64,000 nucleotides of DNA, taken from NCBI RefSeq assembly GCF_011759385.1, contig NZ_JAARLY010000007.1, positions 124,001 through 188,000 of the forward strand, read 5' to 3'. The position numbers were made by a program, and so were the translations under genes. The notes beneath the pieces were generated by a model. That model saw only the letters and a program-made list of their open reading frames with translations, was not told the origin of the DNA and searched no databases. Source of the DNA: Oleiagrimonas sp. C23AA (GTDB lineage Bacteria; Pseudomonadota; Gammaproteobacteria; Xanthomonadales; Rhodanobacteraceae). Positions 1-7,753 of the stretch are shown here, one piece after another (position 1 is the stretch's first letter; every line of letters begins with the position of its first letter).

Positions 1-581
1 TGGCCGAGGCGGGTGTCGCGCGCGCCGGCATTCACGCCATCGCAGTAGGTGCCGGTCCCGGCGCCTTCACCGGCGTGCGTCTGGGCGTGTCAATGGCGCA
101 GGGGCTGGGTTTTGCGCTGGGTTGTCCGGTGTATGCCGTGTCGTCGTTGCAGGCGTTGGCCATGGAGGCGCCGATGACGCCCGGAGCGTCCATTCTGGCG
201 GTGATCGATGCGCGCATGGGCGAGGTATACACGGCCAGTTATCGTGTCGGTGACGGTGGCGCGCTGCGTGGTGTGGATGAAGAACGCGTTTGCGCGCCGG
301 ACGCGTTGGATTTGGCGCCGGCCGATTCCTGGGCGGTGGTTGGCAGTGGCTGGGGCACCTATGCCGACACCATCGGTGCGCAGTTGCCCGCGCCGCCGGC
401 ATGGGCAGAACCTGAATGCTTTCCACAGGCTCGTCATGTCGCGCGTCTGGCCATGCCGCGGCTGATGGCGGGCGAGCCGGGCGCGCCCGAGCAGGCGCTG
501 CCGGTGTACCTGCGCAACAAAGTGGCGCTGACCATCGACGAGCAGCGCGCGGCGCGAGCGGCCAGGCAAGGCAAAGGCTGA
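1..581 (+). CDS. tsaB: TsaB, tRNA threonylcarbamoyladenosine biosynthesis subunit (5' end outside window)
   Basis: The reading frame is open from the first bases of the window, so the start lies upstream. Near the visible N-terminus it reads GPGAFTGVRLGV, the glycine-rich signature of the ASKHA-fold protein TsaB/YeaZ (usually GPGSFTG). TsaB dimerises with TsaD and works with TsaE and TsaC to put threonylcarbamoyl on A37 of ANN-decoding tRNAs in the cytoplasm. TsaB lacks the metal-binding residues of TsaD, and none are seen here. The C-terminus is complete and a hairpin terminator follows at once, so this ends its transcript. Confidence 0.93.
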   Translation, partial: AEAGVARAGIHAIAVGAGPGAFTGVRLGVSMAQGLGFALGCPVYAVSSLQALAMEAPMTPGASILAVIDARMGEVYTASYRVGDGGALRGVDEERVCAPDALDLAPADSWAVVGSGWGTYADTIGAQLPAPPAWAEPECFPQARHVARLAMPRLMAGEPGAPEQALPVYLRNKVALTIDEQRAARAARQGKG

Positions 582-602
582 CGCGGTTTTGAATGAGGCA
601 AC

Positions 603-632
603 AAAAGGCCGGGTCCATGCCCGGCCTTTTTA
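603..632 (+). terminator. Rho-independent terminator after tsaB
   Basis: A GC-rich perfect stem (AAGGCCGGG / CCCGGCCTT) with a 6-nt loop is followed by TTTTTATT. The flanking A-run means it can also act for the convergent gene ending at 655. Confidence 0.9.
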
Positions 633-654
633 TTGATCGGATGGCGTGACGCGC

Positions 655-1671
655 TTACCAATGGCCGATCAGGTACTGCACGGCCAGGCTGCTCAATGCG
701 ACCGAGGCCCAAACCCCTAAACCCAGCAGGATGGGGCGCGGGCCGGTCGAAGCCATGCGGCGAAGATCCGACGACAGACCCACACCGGTCAGCGCGACGA
801 TGATCAGGAACTCGGCACCGGCGTGGATGGCGCCCTGCCAGGCAGCTGGAATCACGCCGACCGTGCGCAGACCCGAGGCCACCAGGAACCAAAGGATGAA
901 CCACGGGAAGATGCGCGACAGCTTGAAATCGCCAGCGCCGCGCTGCTTGTGTTTGGCGGCCTCGAAAATGGCCAGGCCCAGGCATACGGGAATGATCAGC
1001 GTGGCCCGCGTCAGCTTGACGATGGTCGCGAAGTCACCAGCGGTCCTGCTGTAGCTGTAGCCGGCGGCGACCACCGAGGAGGTGTCGTTGATGGCGGTGC
1101 CGGCCCACATGCCAAAGCCCAAATCCGAAAGGTGCAGCAGGTGGCCCAGGAACGGGAACAGCAGCACCGCCACCACATTGAACAGGAAGATGGTGGAAAT
1201 GGCATAGGCGGTGTCGTGATCGTCCGGCTTGATGATCGGCACCGTGGCAGCGATGGCCGAGCCGCCACAAATGGCCGTGCCGACACCGATCAGCGTTTTC
1301 AGCTTGTCGTGCACCCCTAGCCACCGCCCGAGCAGCGCCGCGGCGACGAAGGCGGTGGTCATGGTGACTGCAGTCACCGACAGCGACTGCAGGCCGGTGC
1401 GCGCTACCTGGGTCAGCGAAAGTCCCAGTCCCAGCGCCACGATCGACCACTGCAGTATCTGCTTGGATGCGAAGGTGATGCCCGGCTTCATGTGCTCGCT
1501 GGGGTTGAACAGGCTGCGCATGAGGATGCCCAGCACGATGCCGAATACTGGGCCTCCGATCAGTGGCAACCAGTGACCCAGTCCCAGCGCCAACAGGGCC
1601 AGGCCGATGGCCAGGGCAAGTCCGGGCAGGCGTGAGCCGAAGCCGGGTTTGGGAATAGAGACAGTGGACAT
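655..1671 (-). CDS. YeiH family putative sulfate exporter (UPF0324)
   Basis: A 338-aa integral membrane protein with about ten hydrophobic segments. It starts with a short basic leader, then an Ala/Leu/Gly-rich first helix. The GTAICGGSAIAA and GTAINDTSSVVAAG stretches are characteristic of the YeiH/YadS (Cons_hypoth698) family. Members are annotated as putative sulfate exporters from weak genetic evidence; the true substrate is unsettled. The gene is divergent from a LysR-type regulator, the usual yeiH-yeiE arrangement, which suggests control by that neighbour. Confidence 0.87.
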   Translation of the reverse strand: MSTVSIPKPGFGSRLPGLALAIGLALLALGLGHWLPLIGGPVFGIVLGILMRSLFNPSEHMKPGITFASKQILQWSIVALGLGLSLTQVARTGLQSLSVTAVTMTTAFVAAALLGRWLGVHDKLKTLIGVGTAICGGSAIAATVPIIKPDDHDTAYAISTIFLFNVVAVLLFPFLGHLLHLSDLGFGMWAGTAINDTSSVVAAGYSYSRTAGDFATIVKLTRATLIIPVCLGLAIFEAAKHKQRGAGDFKLSRIFPWFILWFLVASGLRTVGVIPAAWQGAIHAGAEFLIIVALTGVGLSSDLRRMASTGPRPILLGLGVWASVALSSLAVQYLIGHW

Positions 1672-1763
1672 CTTGGCAAGCTCGCATCATCAACTGAGCG
1701 ACATGCTAGGCAGCCAAGATAAAAAATAAAATTGATTAATATTTAAACTAGTAATAAGTTTTT
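1672..1763. promoter_or_regulatory. AT-rich divergent promoter region between yeiH-like and LysR genes
   Basis: This 92-bp gap is strikingly AT-rich against the surrounding GC-rich sequence, especially 1720-1760 (runs such as AAAAAATAAAATT and ATTAATATTT). LysR proteins usually repress themselves and control a divergent target from such a region, so promoters and operator for both genes are expected here. No single operator could be fixed by eye. Confidence 0.6.
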
Positions 1764-2657
1764 ATGATGATTCAGATCAGCCCACGCCAGCTCCAGGTGT
1801 TCGTGCAGATTGCCGCCGCCGGTACGGTGCGTGGCGCCGCCGAGTGGCTGCATCTGACCCAGCCGGCGGTAAGCATGGCGCTGGCCGAGCTGGAACGGCA
1901 CCTGGAGGCGCCGCTGTTCGATCGCCATCGCGGGCGCCTGCGCCTGAATGCCCGCGGGCAGGAGTTGCTACCCATGGCGCGCGAGCTGCTCGAACGTCTG
2001 GATGAATTCGGGCGCCGCGCCGGCTCGCAGGCCGAAACCCTGAGCGGGCAACTGCATCTGGGCGCCAGCAATACGGTGGGCAACTATCGTGTCGGCGAAT
2101 GGCTGGGTGATTTCGTGCAGCGTCACCCGCAGGTCGGCCTTGAGCTTCAGGTAGGCAACACCGATGCCATGGTGACCGCGTTGCTGGAGCACCGGTTGGA
2201 TCTGGCCTGTGTGGAGGGACCGGTGCATCACGCTGCATTGGAGGTGCGGCCATGGCGCGAGGACAGCCTGGTGGTCTGCGCCCGCCCCGAGCATCCGCTG
2301 GCCTCACGTGCAGGCCTGGAGCCGGCGGACTTCGCCGCCGAGCGCTGGATCCTGCGCGAACGCGGTTCAGCCACGCGGGCCTTGACCGAGCGCGCGCTGG
2401 AGCAGTTGCCGGCCGGTACCACGGTGCTGGAGCTGGGCCAGGTAGAAGCGATCAAGCAGGCGGTGATCGCCGGACTGGGGCTGGCGTGCCTGCCCGAGGT
2501 GGCGGTGACCGACGCCGTCGCTGCCGGGCGCCTGGTGGTGTTGCCTACGCCGTTTCTGGACCTGCGCCGCCGCTTGTCACTGATCCTGCATCGTCAGCAT
2601 TATCGCAGCGCCCTGCTTGAGGCCTTTCTGGCCACGATGCCGACGCCCGAGGGCTAA
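1764..2657 (+). CDS. LysR family transcriptional regulator (YeiE/CysB-like)
   Basis: 297 aa. The N-terminal winged helix-turn-helix covers about residues 4-65, with the typical AAEWLHLTQPAVSMALAELE recognition region, followed by a periplasmic-binding-protein-like effector domain (about 92-290). It is divergent from the YeiH-type exporter, so its likely job is control of that gene in response to a small molecule; the ligand cannot be read from sequence. Two ATG codons stand in tandem at the start; the first is used here. It resembles YeiE more than CysB because of the neighbour, which is inference. Confidence 0.9.
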   Translation: MMIQISPRQLQVFVQIAAAGTVRGAAEWLHLTQPAVSMALAELERHLEAPLFDRHRGRLRLNARGQELLPMARELLERLDEFGRRAGSQAETLSGQLHLGASNTVGNYRVGEWLGDFVQRHPQVGLELQVGNTDAMVTALLEHRLDLACVEGPVHHAALEVRPWREDSLVVCARPEHPLASRAGLEPADFAAERWILRERGSATRALTERALEQLPAGTTVLELGQVEAIKQAVIAGLGLACLPEVAVTDAVAAGRLVVLPTPFLDLRRRLSLILHRQHYRSALLEAFLATMPTPEG

Positions 2658-2808
2658 AAGGCTTGATGTGCGAGCCAAGGCCGTGTCCGCTGCGCACTAG
2701 CGTCTGGCAGGCGAGCCAAGGCTTCTGGCATGTCCGCGCACGGCATGTGGCGGCGAGATAGCTGGCGCAACATCACGCCGCTGCCGATCAGGGGCGTGCG
2801 ACAGCGCG

Positions 2809-4578
2809 TCAGTCCAGCGTGTCGGGGCAGGGCTCGGCCAGTCGTTTCGGTTCGGCCAGACCGTCCAGCAAGGCTTCGACCTGCTCACGGGTATGCGCGC
2901 GCATCAGCGAGGAGCGCAGGCTCAGCAGACGTTTGCGGTCCAGTCCGCTGATGCGGTCACGCACGCGCAGCAGCTGGCCTGGGTGCATGCTGAAGTCAGT
3001 CAGTCCCAGCGCCATCAGCAGCGCGGTGAACGCCTCGTCGCCAGCAATCTCGCCGCAGAGGCTGACCGGCTTGCCAGCGCGGTGGCTGGCGTGGATCACG
3101 TGTCCGATCAGACGCAGCAGCGCCGGTTGCAGCGGGTCATACAGCGTGCCCAGCGCATCGTTGTTGCGGTCAGCGGCCAGCACGTACTGCGCCAGGTCGT
3201 TGGTACCGATCGCCAGGAAATCGGCGGCCTCCAGAATGGCGTGCACGGAAATGGCCGCGGCCGGCACCTCGATCATGGCACCCAGCTCCAGCCCATCGAC
3301 GGTTTCGTGGCCGTCATGGGCCAGTTCGCGTGCGCACAGCTCCATCAGCGTGCGCACCGCCTGCATTTCCTCGGCCTGGGTGATCATCGGCACCAGGATG
3401 CGTACCGGGCCGTAGGCGGCCGCGCGCAGGATGGCACGCATCTGCGTGGCGAACACCGCCGGGTAGCGCAGCGACAGTCGTACACCGCGTACGCCCAGTG
3501 CGGGGTTGTCCTCGCCACGCAGGCTGAGTCCCGCCGAGTCGGCCTTGTCCGCGCCCAGGTCCAGCGTGCGGATGGTCACCGGCAGGCCACCCATGCCCAG
3601 CACCAGGTCACGATAGGCGGCGAACTGTTCGTCTTCGTCGGGTAGTGTCTTGCGCCTCAGGAACAGGAATTCGGTGCGATAAAGCCCGACGCCGCTGGCA
3701 CCCAGGGCGCGGGCCTGCGCGACATCGGCGGGAAGTTCGGCATTGGCGAACAGGCGGATGTCCACCTCGTCGACGGTGCGCGTGGGGGCGGTGGCCAGCG
3801 CCGCCAGCCGCCGTCCCTCGCGCGCCGCTTCCTTCTGCCAGGCGCGATAGCGGGCCAGATCCTGGGCGGTGGGGTGCACCACCACCTCGCCGTTTTCGCC
3901 ATCAAGCAGGACCAGGTCCTCGTCGCTGATCGAAGACAGCGCTTCGGTAGTGCCCACCAGCATCGGCAGGTTCAGGCTGCGCGCCAGGATGGCGCTGTGC
4001 GAATAGGTGCTGCCGGCCACGCCGATGACACCAAGCAGGCCATGGCCGGAATAGTGCGCCATGTCCGCCGGCGCGATGGTGTCGGCGACCAAGATCTGAC
4101 CCGAGCGGGAGGCGATCTTGCGTTCCTCACGGCTGGTCTGACGGTGCAGCGCGGCCAGCACGCGGGAAATGACCTGATCGACGTCTTCGCGCCGAGAGCG
4201 CAGATAGGGGTCGTCCATGGCTTCGAACACCTCGCCCAGGCGGTCACCCTCGGCCTTGAGGGCAGCGCTGGCGCGCAGGTTGCGCTCACGGATCAGCCGG
4301 TCCAGGCCGTGTTGCAGCTCCTCATCGTTGAGCAGCAGGGCGTGCGCATCGATGAACTCACCCACTTCACGCGGCAGCGTGTCCTGCAATTTGCCCCGCA
4401 ACTCGCGAAGCTCGTCGCGAGCCGCTTGCATGGCGCTATGCAGGCGCTCGACTTCCACTTCCACCTCACCGTCGGGCAACGGACGATGGTCGATGGAGAT
4501 CTGGCTCGGTTGTACCAGTCGGGCGCGGCCCAGAGCCATGCCTCGCGCGGCACTGGTACCTGTCAGTACTCGCCTCAT
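2809..4578 (-). CDS. ptsI: Phosphoenolpyruvate-protein phosphotransferase (PTS enzyme I)
   Basis: 589 aa. The start is the ATG at 4578, preceded by AGGGAGG at good spacing, and it gives the usual EI N-terminus; a longer open frame upstream has no such signal and overlaps ptsH. Order: N-terminal HPr-binding domain, phospho-histidine domain with SHSAILARSL (active His), then the PEP-binding TIM barrel with FLRTEF-like, GTNDLAQY and SLCGEIAGD (active Cys) motifs. It takes phosphate from PEP and passes it to HPr. It is last in the minus-strand hprK-rapZ-EIIA-ptsH-ptsI cluster. No EIIB/EIIC permease is visible, so a regulatory role is likely. Confidence 0.95.
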   Translation of the reverse strand: MRRVLTGTSAARGMALGRARLVQPSQISIDHRPLPDGEVEVEVERLHSAMQAARDELRELRGKLQDTLPREVGEFIDAHALLLNDEELQHGLDRLIRERNLRASAALKAEGDRLGEVFEAMDDPYLRSRREDVDQVISRVLAALHRQTSREERKIASRSGQILVADTIAPADMAHYSGHGLLGVIGVAGSTYSHSAILARSLNLPMLVGTTEALSSISDEDLVLLDGENGEVVVHPTAQDLARYRAWQKEAAREGRRLAALATAPTRTVDEVDIRLFANAELPADVAQARALGASGVGLYRTEFLFLRRKTLPDEDEQFAAYRDLVLGMGGLPVTIRTLDLGADKADSAGLSLRGEDNPALGVRGVRLSLRYPAVFATQMRAILRAAAYGPVRILVPMITQAEEMQAVRTLMELCARELAHDGHETVDGLELGAMIEVPAAAISVHAILEAADFLAIGTNDLAQYVLAADRNNDALGTLYDPLQPALLRLIGHVIHASHRAGKPVSLCGEIAGDEAFTALLMALGLTDFSMHPGQLLRVRDRISGLDRKRLLSLRSSLMRAHTREQVEALLDGLAEPKRLAEPCPDTLD

Positions 4579-4606
4579 GCAAGCCTCCCTGGCGCGCGCT
4601 TGCCGC

Positions 4607-4876
4607 TCATGCGCCCTCGTCGAACTTGCGTTCGAACAGGTCGACCACCGCCTCCACCGCGGGATCTTCCTGCGGGCCTTCGGCACGCACGGTGAGCGTG
4701 GCGCCAACGCCAGCGGCCAGCATCATCACGCCCATGATGCTCTTGGCGTTGACCTCGCGGCCGCTATGGACCAGCCATACGGTGGCGTCGAAGTTCTGAA
4801 CCAGTTGCACCAGCTTGGCCGAGGCGCGCGCGTGCAGGCCGAGCTGGTTGCTGACGGTGATTTCGGTTTCACGCAT
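4607..4876 (-). CDS. ptsH: Phosphocarrier protein HPr
   Basis: 89 aa, normal HPr size. GLHARASAKLV carries the His-15 equivalent phosphorylated by EI, and NAKSIMGVMML carries the regulatory Ser-46 equivalent that HPr kinase modifies. The Ser site fits the presence of hprK in the same cluster. Its start overlaps the end of the EIIA gene by 8 bp, which points to translational coupling. Confidence 0.96.
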   Translation of the reverse strand: MRETEITVSNQLGLHARASAKLVQLVQNFDATVWLVHSGREVNAKSIMGVMMLAAGVGATLTVRAEGPQEDPAVEAVVDLFERKFDEGA

Positions 4877-5300
4877 GATCGATGAAGATTCCCCCGCGGC
4901 CGCCGCTGGCGGCGATCTCGGCGATCTCGTCCAGCGGTTTGTCCGCGTAATTGAACACGCGCAGCAGCATCGGCAGGTTCAACCCGGATACGCAGCGCAC
5001 ATGGTTTCCGCGATCGCCCAGAGACAGACCGATGTTGCAGGGCGTGGCGCCGTAAAGATCGGACAGCACCAGCACGCCACCGCCGGTATCGAGCTCGTGC
5101 ACATGGTGCTCGGTGGCGGCCACGATCTGCGAGATGTCGGCGTCGGCCGGCACCTCGACGGCAGTCACTTTCAGAGGCAGCTGGGGCATGACGTGCCGGG
5201 CAGCGGTGATCAGTGCCTTGCCGACCCCCTCATGCGTCATCAGGATCACTCCGATGGCGTGGGGCACATTGCCGTCGTTGGATTCACAGGCGAGCGTCAT
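4869..5300 (-). CDS. PTS mannose-type EIIA domain protein
   Basis: 143 aa, a single-domain EIIA of the mannose/fructose/DhaM superfamily. The segment GVILMTHEGVGKAL contains the phosphorylatable His, and GVLVLSDLYGATPCN is the conserved second loop. Stand-alone EIIA-Man proteins beside HprK occur in proteobacteria lacking the matching permease and serve as regulators or phosphate sinks for HPr. The start lies 2 nt after the rapZ stop. The N-terminal dozen residues are unlike the family, so translation might begin slightly later, but no better start was found. Confidence 0.88.
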   Translation of the reverse strand: MTLACESNDGNVPHAIGVILMTHEGVGKALITAARHVMPQLPLKVTAVEVPADADISQIVAATEHHVHELDTGGGVLVLSDLYGATPCNIGLSLGDRGNHVRCVSGLNLPMLLRVFNYADKPLDEIAEIAASGGRGGIFIDHA

Positions 5301-5302
5301 GG

Positions 5303-6175
5303 TCAGTCCAGTTCCCGGTGGAACGAGATTACTTCGTGATGGTGCTCGCGCAATGCGTCGGTCAGGCGCTCGACCAGATACACCGAGCGGTGCCGTCCGC
5401 CGGTGCAGCCCACCGACACGGTCAGGTAGCTGCGATCGGCCTTTTCAAAGCGTGGCAGCCAGCTTTCCAGAAAGCGCATGATGTCGTTGAAGTATTCGAC
5501 CGCTTCGGGCTGGGCGTCCAGGTATTCGCGCACCGGCGCATCCTTGCCCGACAGCGGGCGCAGGGCGCGATCCCAGTGCGGATTGGGCAGGCAGCGCGCA
5601 TCGAACACGAAATCGGCATCCAGCGGCAGTCCCTTCTTGAAGGCGAACGACTCGAACATCACCGTCATGCCTTCACTGCGCGCGGCAAATTCGGTGGCGA
5701 TCAGCCGTCGCAGCTGATGCACGTTCAGTTCGCTGGTATCGATGATGTGTTCGGCGATACCGATCAGCGGTCGCAGCAGTTGGCGCTCCTCGGCAATGGC
5801 ATCGGCCAGCGAGCGCTTGGGCTGCGCCAGCGGGTGACGGCGGCGTGTTTCCGAGTAGCGCTTGATCAGGACCTCGTCACGGCTATCGACGAAGATCAGG
5901 TGCGCGGTGACGCCATGGCTTTCCAGCTGCGAAAGCATGCCGGGAATGCGCTCCAGGTCCTCGCTGCGCACGTCGATGCCAACAGCGATGCGGGTGCGCT
6001 CGTCGCCGCGGCTAGTATCGACCGTCTCCACCAGCTCCGGCAGCAGCGCCGCCGGCAGGTTGTCGACGCAGTAGAAATCCAGGTCCTCCAGCGCACGCAG
6101 GGCAATGGTCTTGCCACCACCGGACATGCCGGTAAGGACGATGACGTGGGTCGGGTTGTCGGTTTGTTCGCTCAT
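5303..6175 (-). CDS. rapZ: RNase adapter protein RapZ (nucleotide-binding, YvcJ family)
   Basis: 290 aa, full length. Walker A (GMSGGGKT) is near the N-terminus, and the conserved C-terminal block GCTGGRHRSVYL is present. In E. coli RapZ presents the small RNA GlmZ to RNase E and so links amino-sugar supply to GlmS expression; in other lineages it is a GTP/ATP-binding regulator. It sits between hprK and the EIIA gene, as in many PTS-Ntr clusters. The RNA partner in this organism is unknown. Confidence 0.93.
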   Translation of the reverse strand: MSEQTDNPTHVIVLTGMSGGGKTIALRALEDLDFYCVDNLPAALLPELVETVDTSRGDERTRIAVGIDVRSEDLERIPGMLSQLESHGVTAHLIFVDSRDEVLIKRYSETRRRHPLAQPKRSLADAIAEERQLLRPLIGIAEHIIDTSELNVHQLRRLIATEFAARSEGMTVMFESFAFKKGLPLDADFVFDARCLPNPHWDRALRPLSGKDAPVREYLDAQPEAVEYFNDIMRFLESWLPRFEKADRSYLTVSVGCTGGRHRSVYLVERLTDALREHHHEVISFHRELD

Positions 6176-6187
6176 GCCGGTGTCATG

Positions 6188-7138
6188 CTACCAAGGCGGC
6201 AGGCGCTGTAGCTGATGCGCCTGGCGATCAATGAAGGTCTGGGCCGGATCAATGCCGGTGGACTTGAGCATGTGGCTGCGCACGGCCGCCTCGGCCAACA
6301 CGGCCAGGTTGCGACCCGGCGCCACGGGGATGGTGATCAGCGGAATGGGCACGTCCAGCACGTCGCGGTGCCCCGTGTCACCAGTCAGGCGCGTCATGGC
6401 ATCGGTCTGTTCACCATCGCGCAAGGGTTTGAGATGCACGATCAGGCGCAGGTACTTGGACGGTTTCACGGCGGTGTGGCCGAACATCTCGCGCACGTTG
6501 AGCACGCCAAGGCCGCGTACTTCCAGCAGGTCGCGCAGCAGATCCGGGCAAGTGCCGTCGATCACGTCCGGGGCGATCAGGGTGAACTCGGTGGCATCGT
6601 CGGCCACCAGGCGATGACCGCGACTGACCAGTTCCAGCGCCAGCTCACTTTTGCCCGAGCCGGACTCGCCGGTGATCAACACGCCGATGGAATACACCTC
6701 CAGGAACACGCCGTGCAGGGTCACGCGACGGGCCAGGCTGCGTGCCAGATAGTATTGCAACCACGTCAACAGCTCGTGGCCGCGCTTGGCACTGACCCAC
6801 AGTGGCGTGTCGGTTTCCTCGGCCGCTTCCCGCAGATCCGCCGGCACGGTCTGATCCTTGGTGATGACCAGCGCCGTGGGTTGATGGGACATGATTTTCT
6901 GCACTGTTTCCCAGCGCTGGCGGGAATCGAGCGCGTCCAGATAGCGCAGTTCCTCGGTGCCGATGATCTGCAGCTTGTTCGGGTAGATCACGTTCAGGTA
7001 GCCGACCAGCGACGGGCGGCGCGACTGTGTTACACCGGGCTCCAGGACGCGTGTCTCGCCACGCATGCCGGCGACCCAGCGCAAGGCCATGCGCTCCTGT
7101 ACGTTGTCGAACAGTTGTCGGCTGGTGAGTCGGTCCAC
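6188..7138 (-). CDS. hprK: HPr kinase/phosphorylase
   Basis: The start is a GTG at 7138, preceded by AGGGAG, giving 316 aa; this matches the family length better than the longer frame from 7189. The N-terminal domain covers about 1-130. The catalytic domain has the P-loop GESGSGKS (about residues 155-162) and the C-terminal HprK/P signature. It phosphorylates HPr on Ser-46 using ATP or pyrophosphate and reverses this with phosphate. As first gene of hprK-rapZ-EIIA-ptsH-ptsI it probably sets the cluster's output by gating HPr. Confidence 0.94.
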   Translation of the reverse strand: MDRLTSRQLFDNVQERMALRWVAGMRGETRVLEPGVTQSRRPSLVGYLNVIYPNKLQIIGTEELRYLDALDSRQRWETVQKIMSHQPTALVITKDQTVPADLREAAEETDTPLWVSAKRGHELLTWLQYYLARSLARRVTLHGVFLEVYSIGVLITGESGSGKSELALELVSRGHRLVADDATEFTLIAPDVIDGTCPDLLRDLLEVRGLGVLNVREMFGHTAVKPSKYLRLIVHLKPLRDGEQTDAMTRLTGDTGHRDVLDVPIPLITIPVAPGRNLAVLAEAAVRSHMLKSTGIDPAQTFIDRQAHQLQRLPPW

Positions 7139-7230
7139 GAGGCTCCCTGAACATTCCACGATGGCCTCAGGCCACCTCTCGCCCACCATTGTGCCAGCTT
7201 GTCCGGCAGGGTGTCGCGCCAGCAGTCATG

Positions 7231-7263
7231 AAAAAGCGCGCCCCTGCAAGGCAGGGACGCGCC
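7231..7263 (-). terminator. Terminator between hpf and hprK
   Basis: Read on the minus strand, an 11-bp stem (GCGCGTCCCTG paired with CAGGGGCGCGC, one wobble) with a 5-nt loop is followed by TTTTTC. It ends the rpoN-hpf transcript and makes the hprK cluster a separate unit. Confidence 0.88.
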
Positions 7264-7295
7264 GGTATGATTGAACGGCAAGCTGAATTGGGCGA

Positions 7296-7616
7296 TCAGC
7301 CGAGACGGGCCTCGCGTGCCTCGCTACGGTGATGATCGGTGATCTTTTCCTTGTGCTTGCGCAATTGCGCATCAAGCTTGGCGATCATGGCGTCGATGGA
7401 TGCGTACATGTCCGCTCCCGCCGCTTCGGCATGAAGGGTGGAGCCGGCGACGGCCATGGTGCCTTCCGCGCAGTGCTTGAGCTTGTCCACCGACAGCACC
7501 ACGGTGAGCGAGGTGATGTTGTCAAAGTGTCGCGTGAGGCGATCGAGCTTGGATTGCACGTGATCGCGCAATGCCGGGGTGACGTCGATCTGGTGGCCGC
7601 TGACTTGTAGTTGCAT
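7296..7616 (-). CDS. hpf: Ribosome hibernation promoting factor (short HPF / sigma-54 modulation protein)
   Basis: 106 aa, the short form without the C-terminal dimerisation domain. It starts MQLQVSGHQIDVTPALRDHV, typical of HPF/YfiA, with the beta-alpha-beta fold and a basic ribosome-binding face. HPF binds the decoding region of the 30S subunit and promotes 100S dimers in stationary phase. It lies just downstream of rpoN, the standard position that gave it the name sigma-54 modulation protein. Confidence 0.95.
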   Translation of the reverse strand: MQLQVSGHQIDVTPALRDHVQSKLDRLTRHFDNITSLTVVLSVDKLKHCAEGTMAVAGSTLHAEAAGADMYASIDAMIAKLDAQLRKHKEKITDHHRSEAREARLG

Positions 7617-7666
7617 GGTCGCCTCCTTCTGTGGGTCATGGGCTGCCGGCGATGGCAGCTCACCAT

Positions 7667-7702
7667 GAGGGACGCATGATGGAAAGTGGTGGTGCGTCCC
7701 TC
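7667..7702. repeat. Perfect 10-bp inverted repeat between rpoN and hpf
   Basis: GAGGGACGCA at 7667-7676 pairs exactly with TGCGTCCCTC at 7693-7702, leaving a 16-nt loop. There is no T-run in either direction, so it is not an ordinary terminator. It could be a processing or attenuation hairpin within the rpoN-hpf message. Confidence 0.7.
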
Positions 7703-7753
7703 TTGTAGGAACGGACGCCGGCGGCGGGAAGTTAGTTCCCGGCTTCAGGCTGC

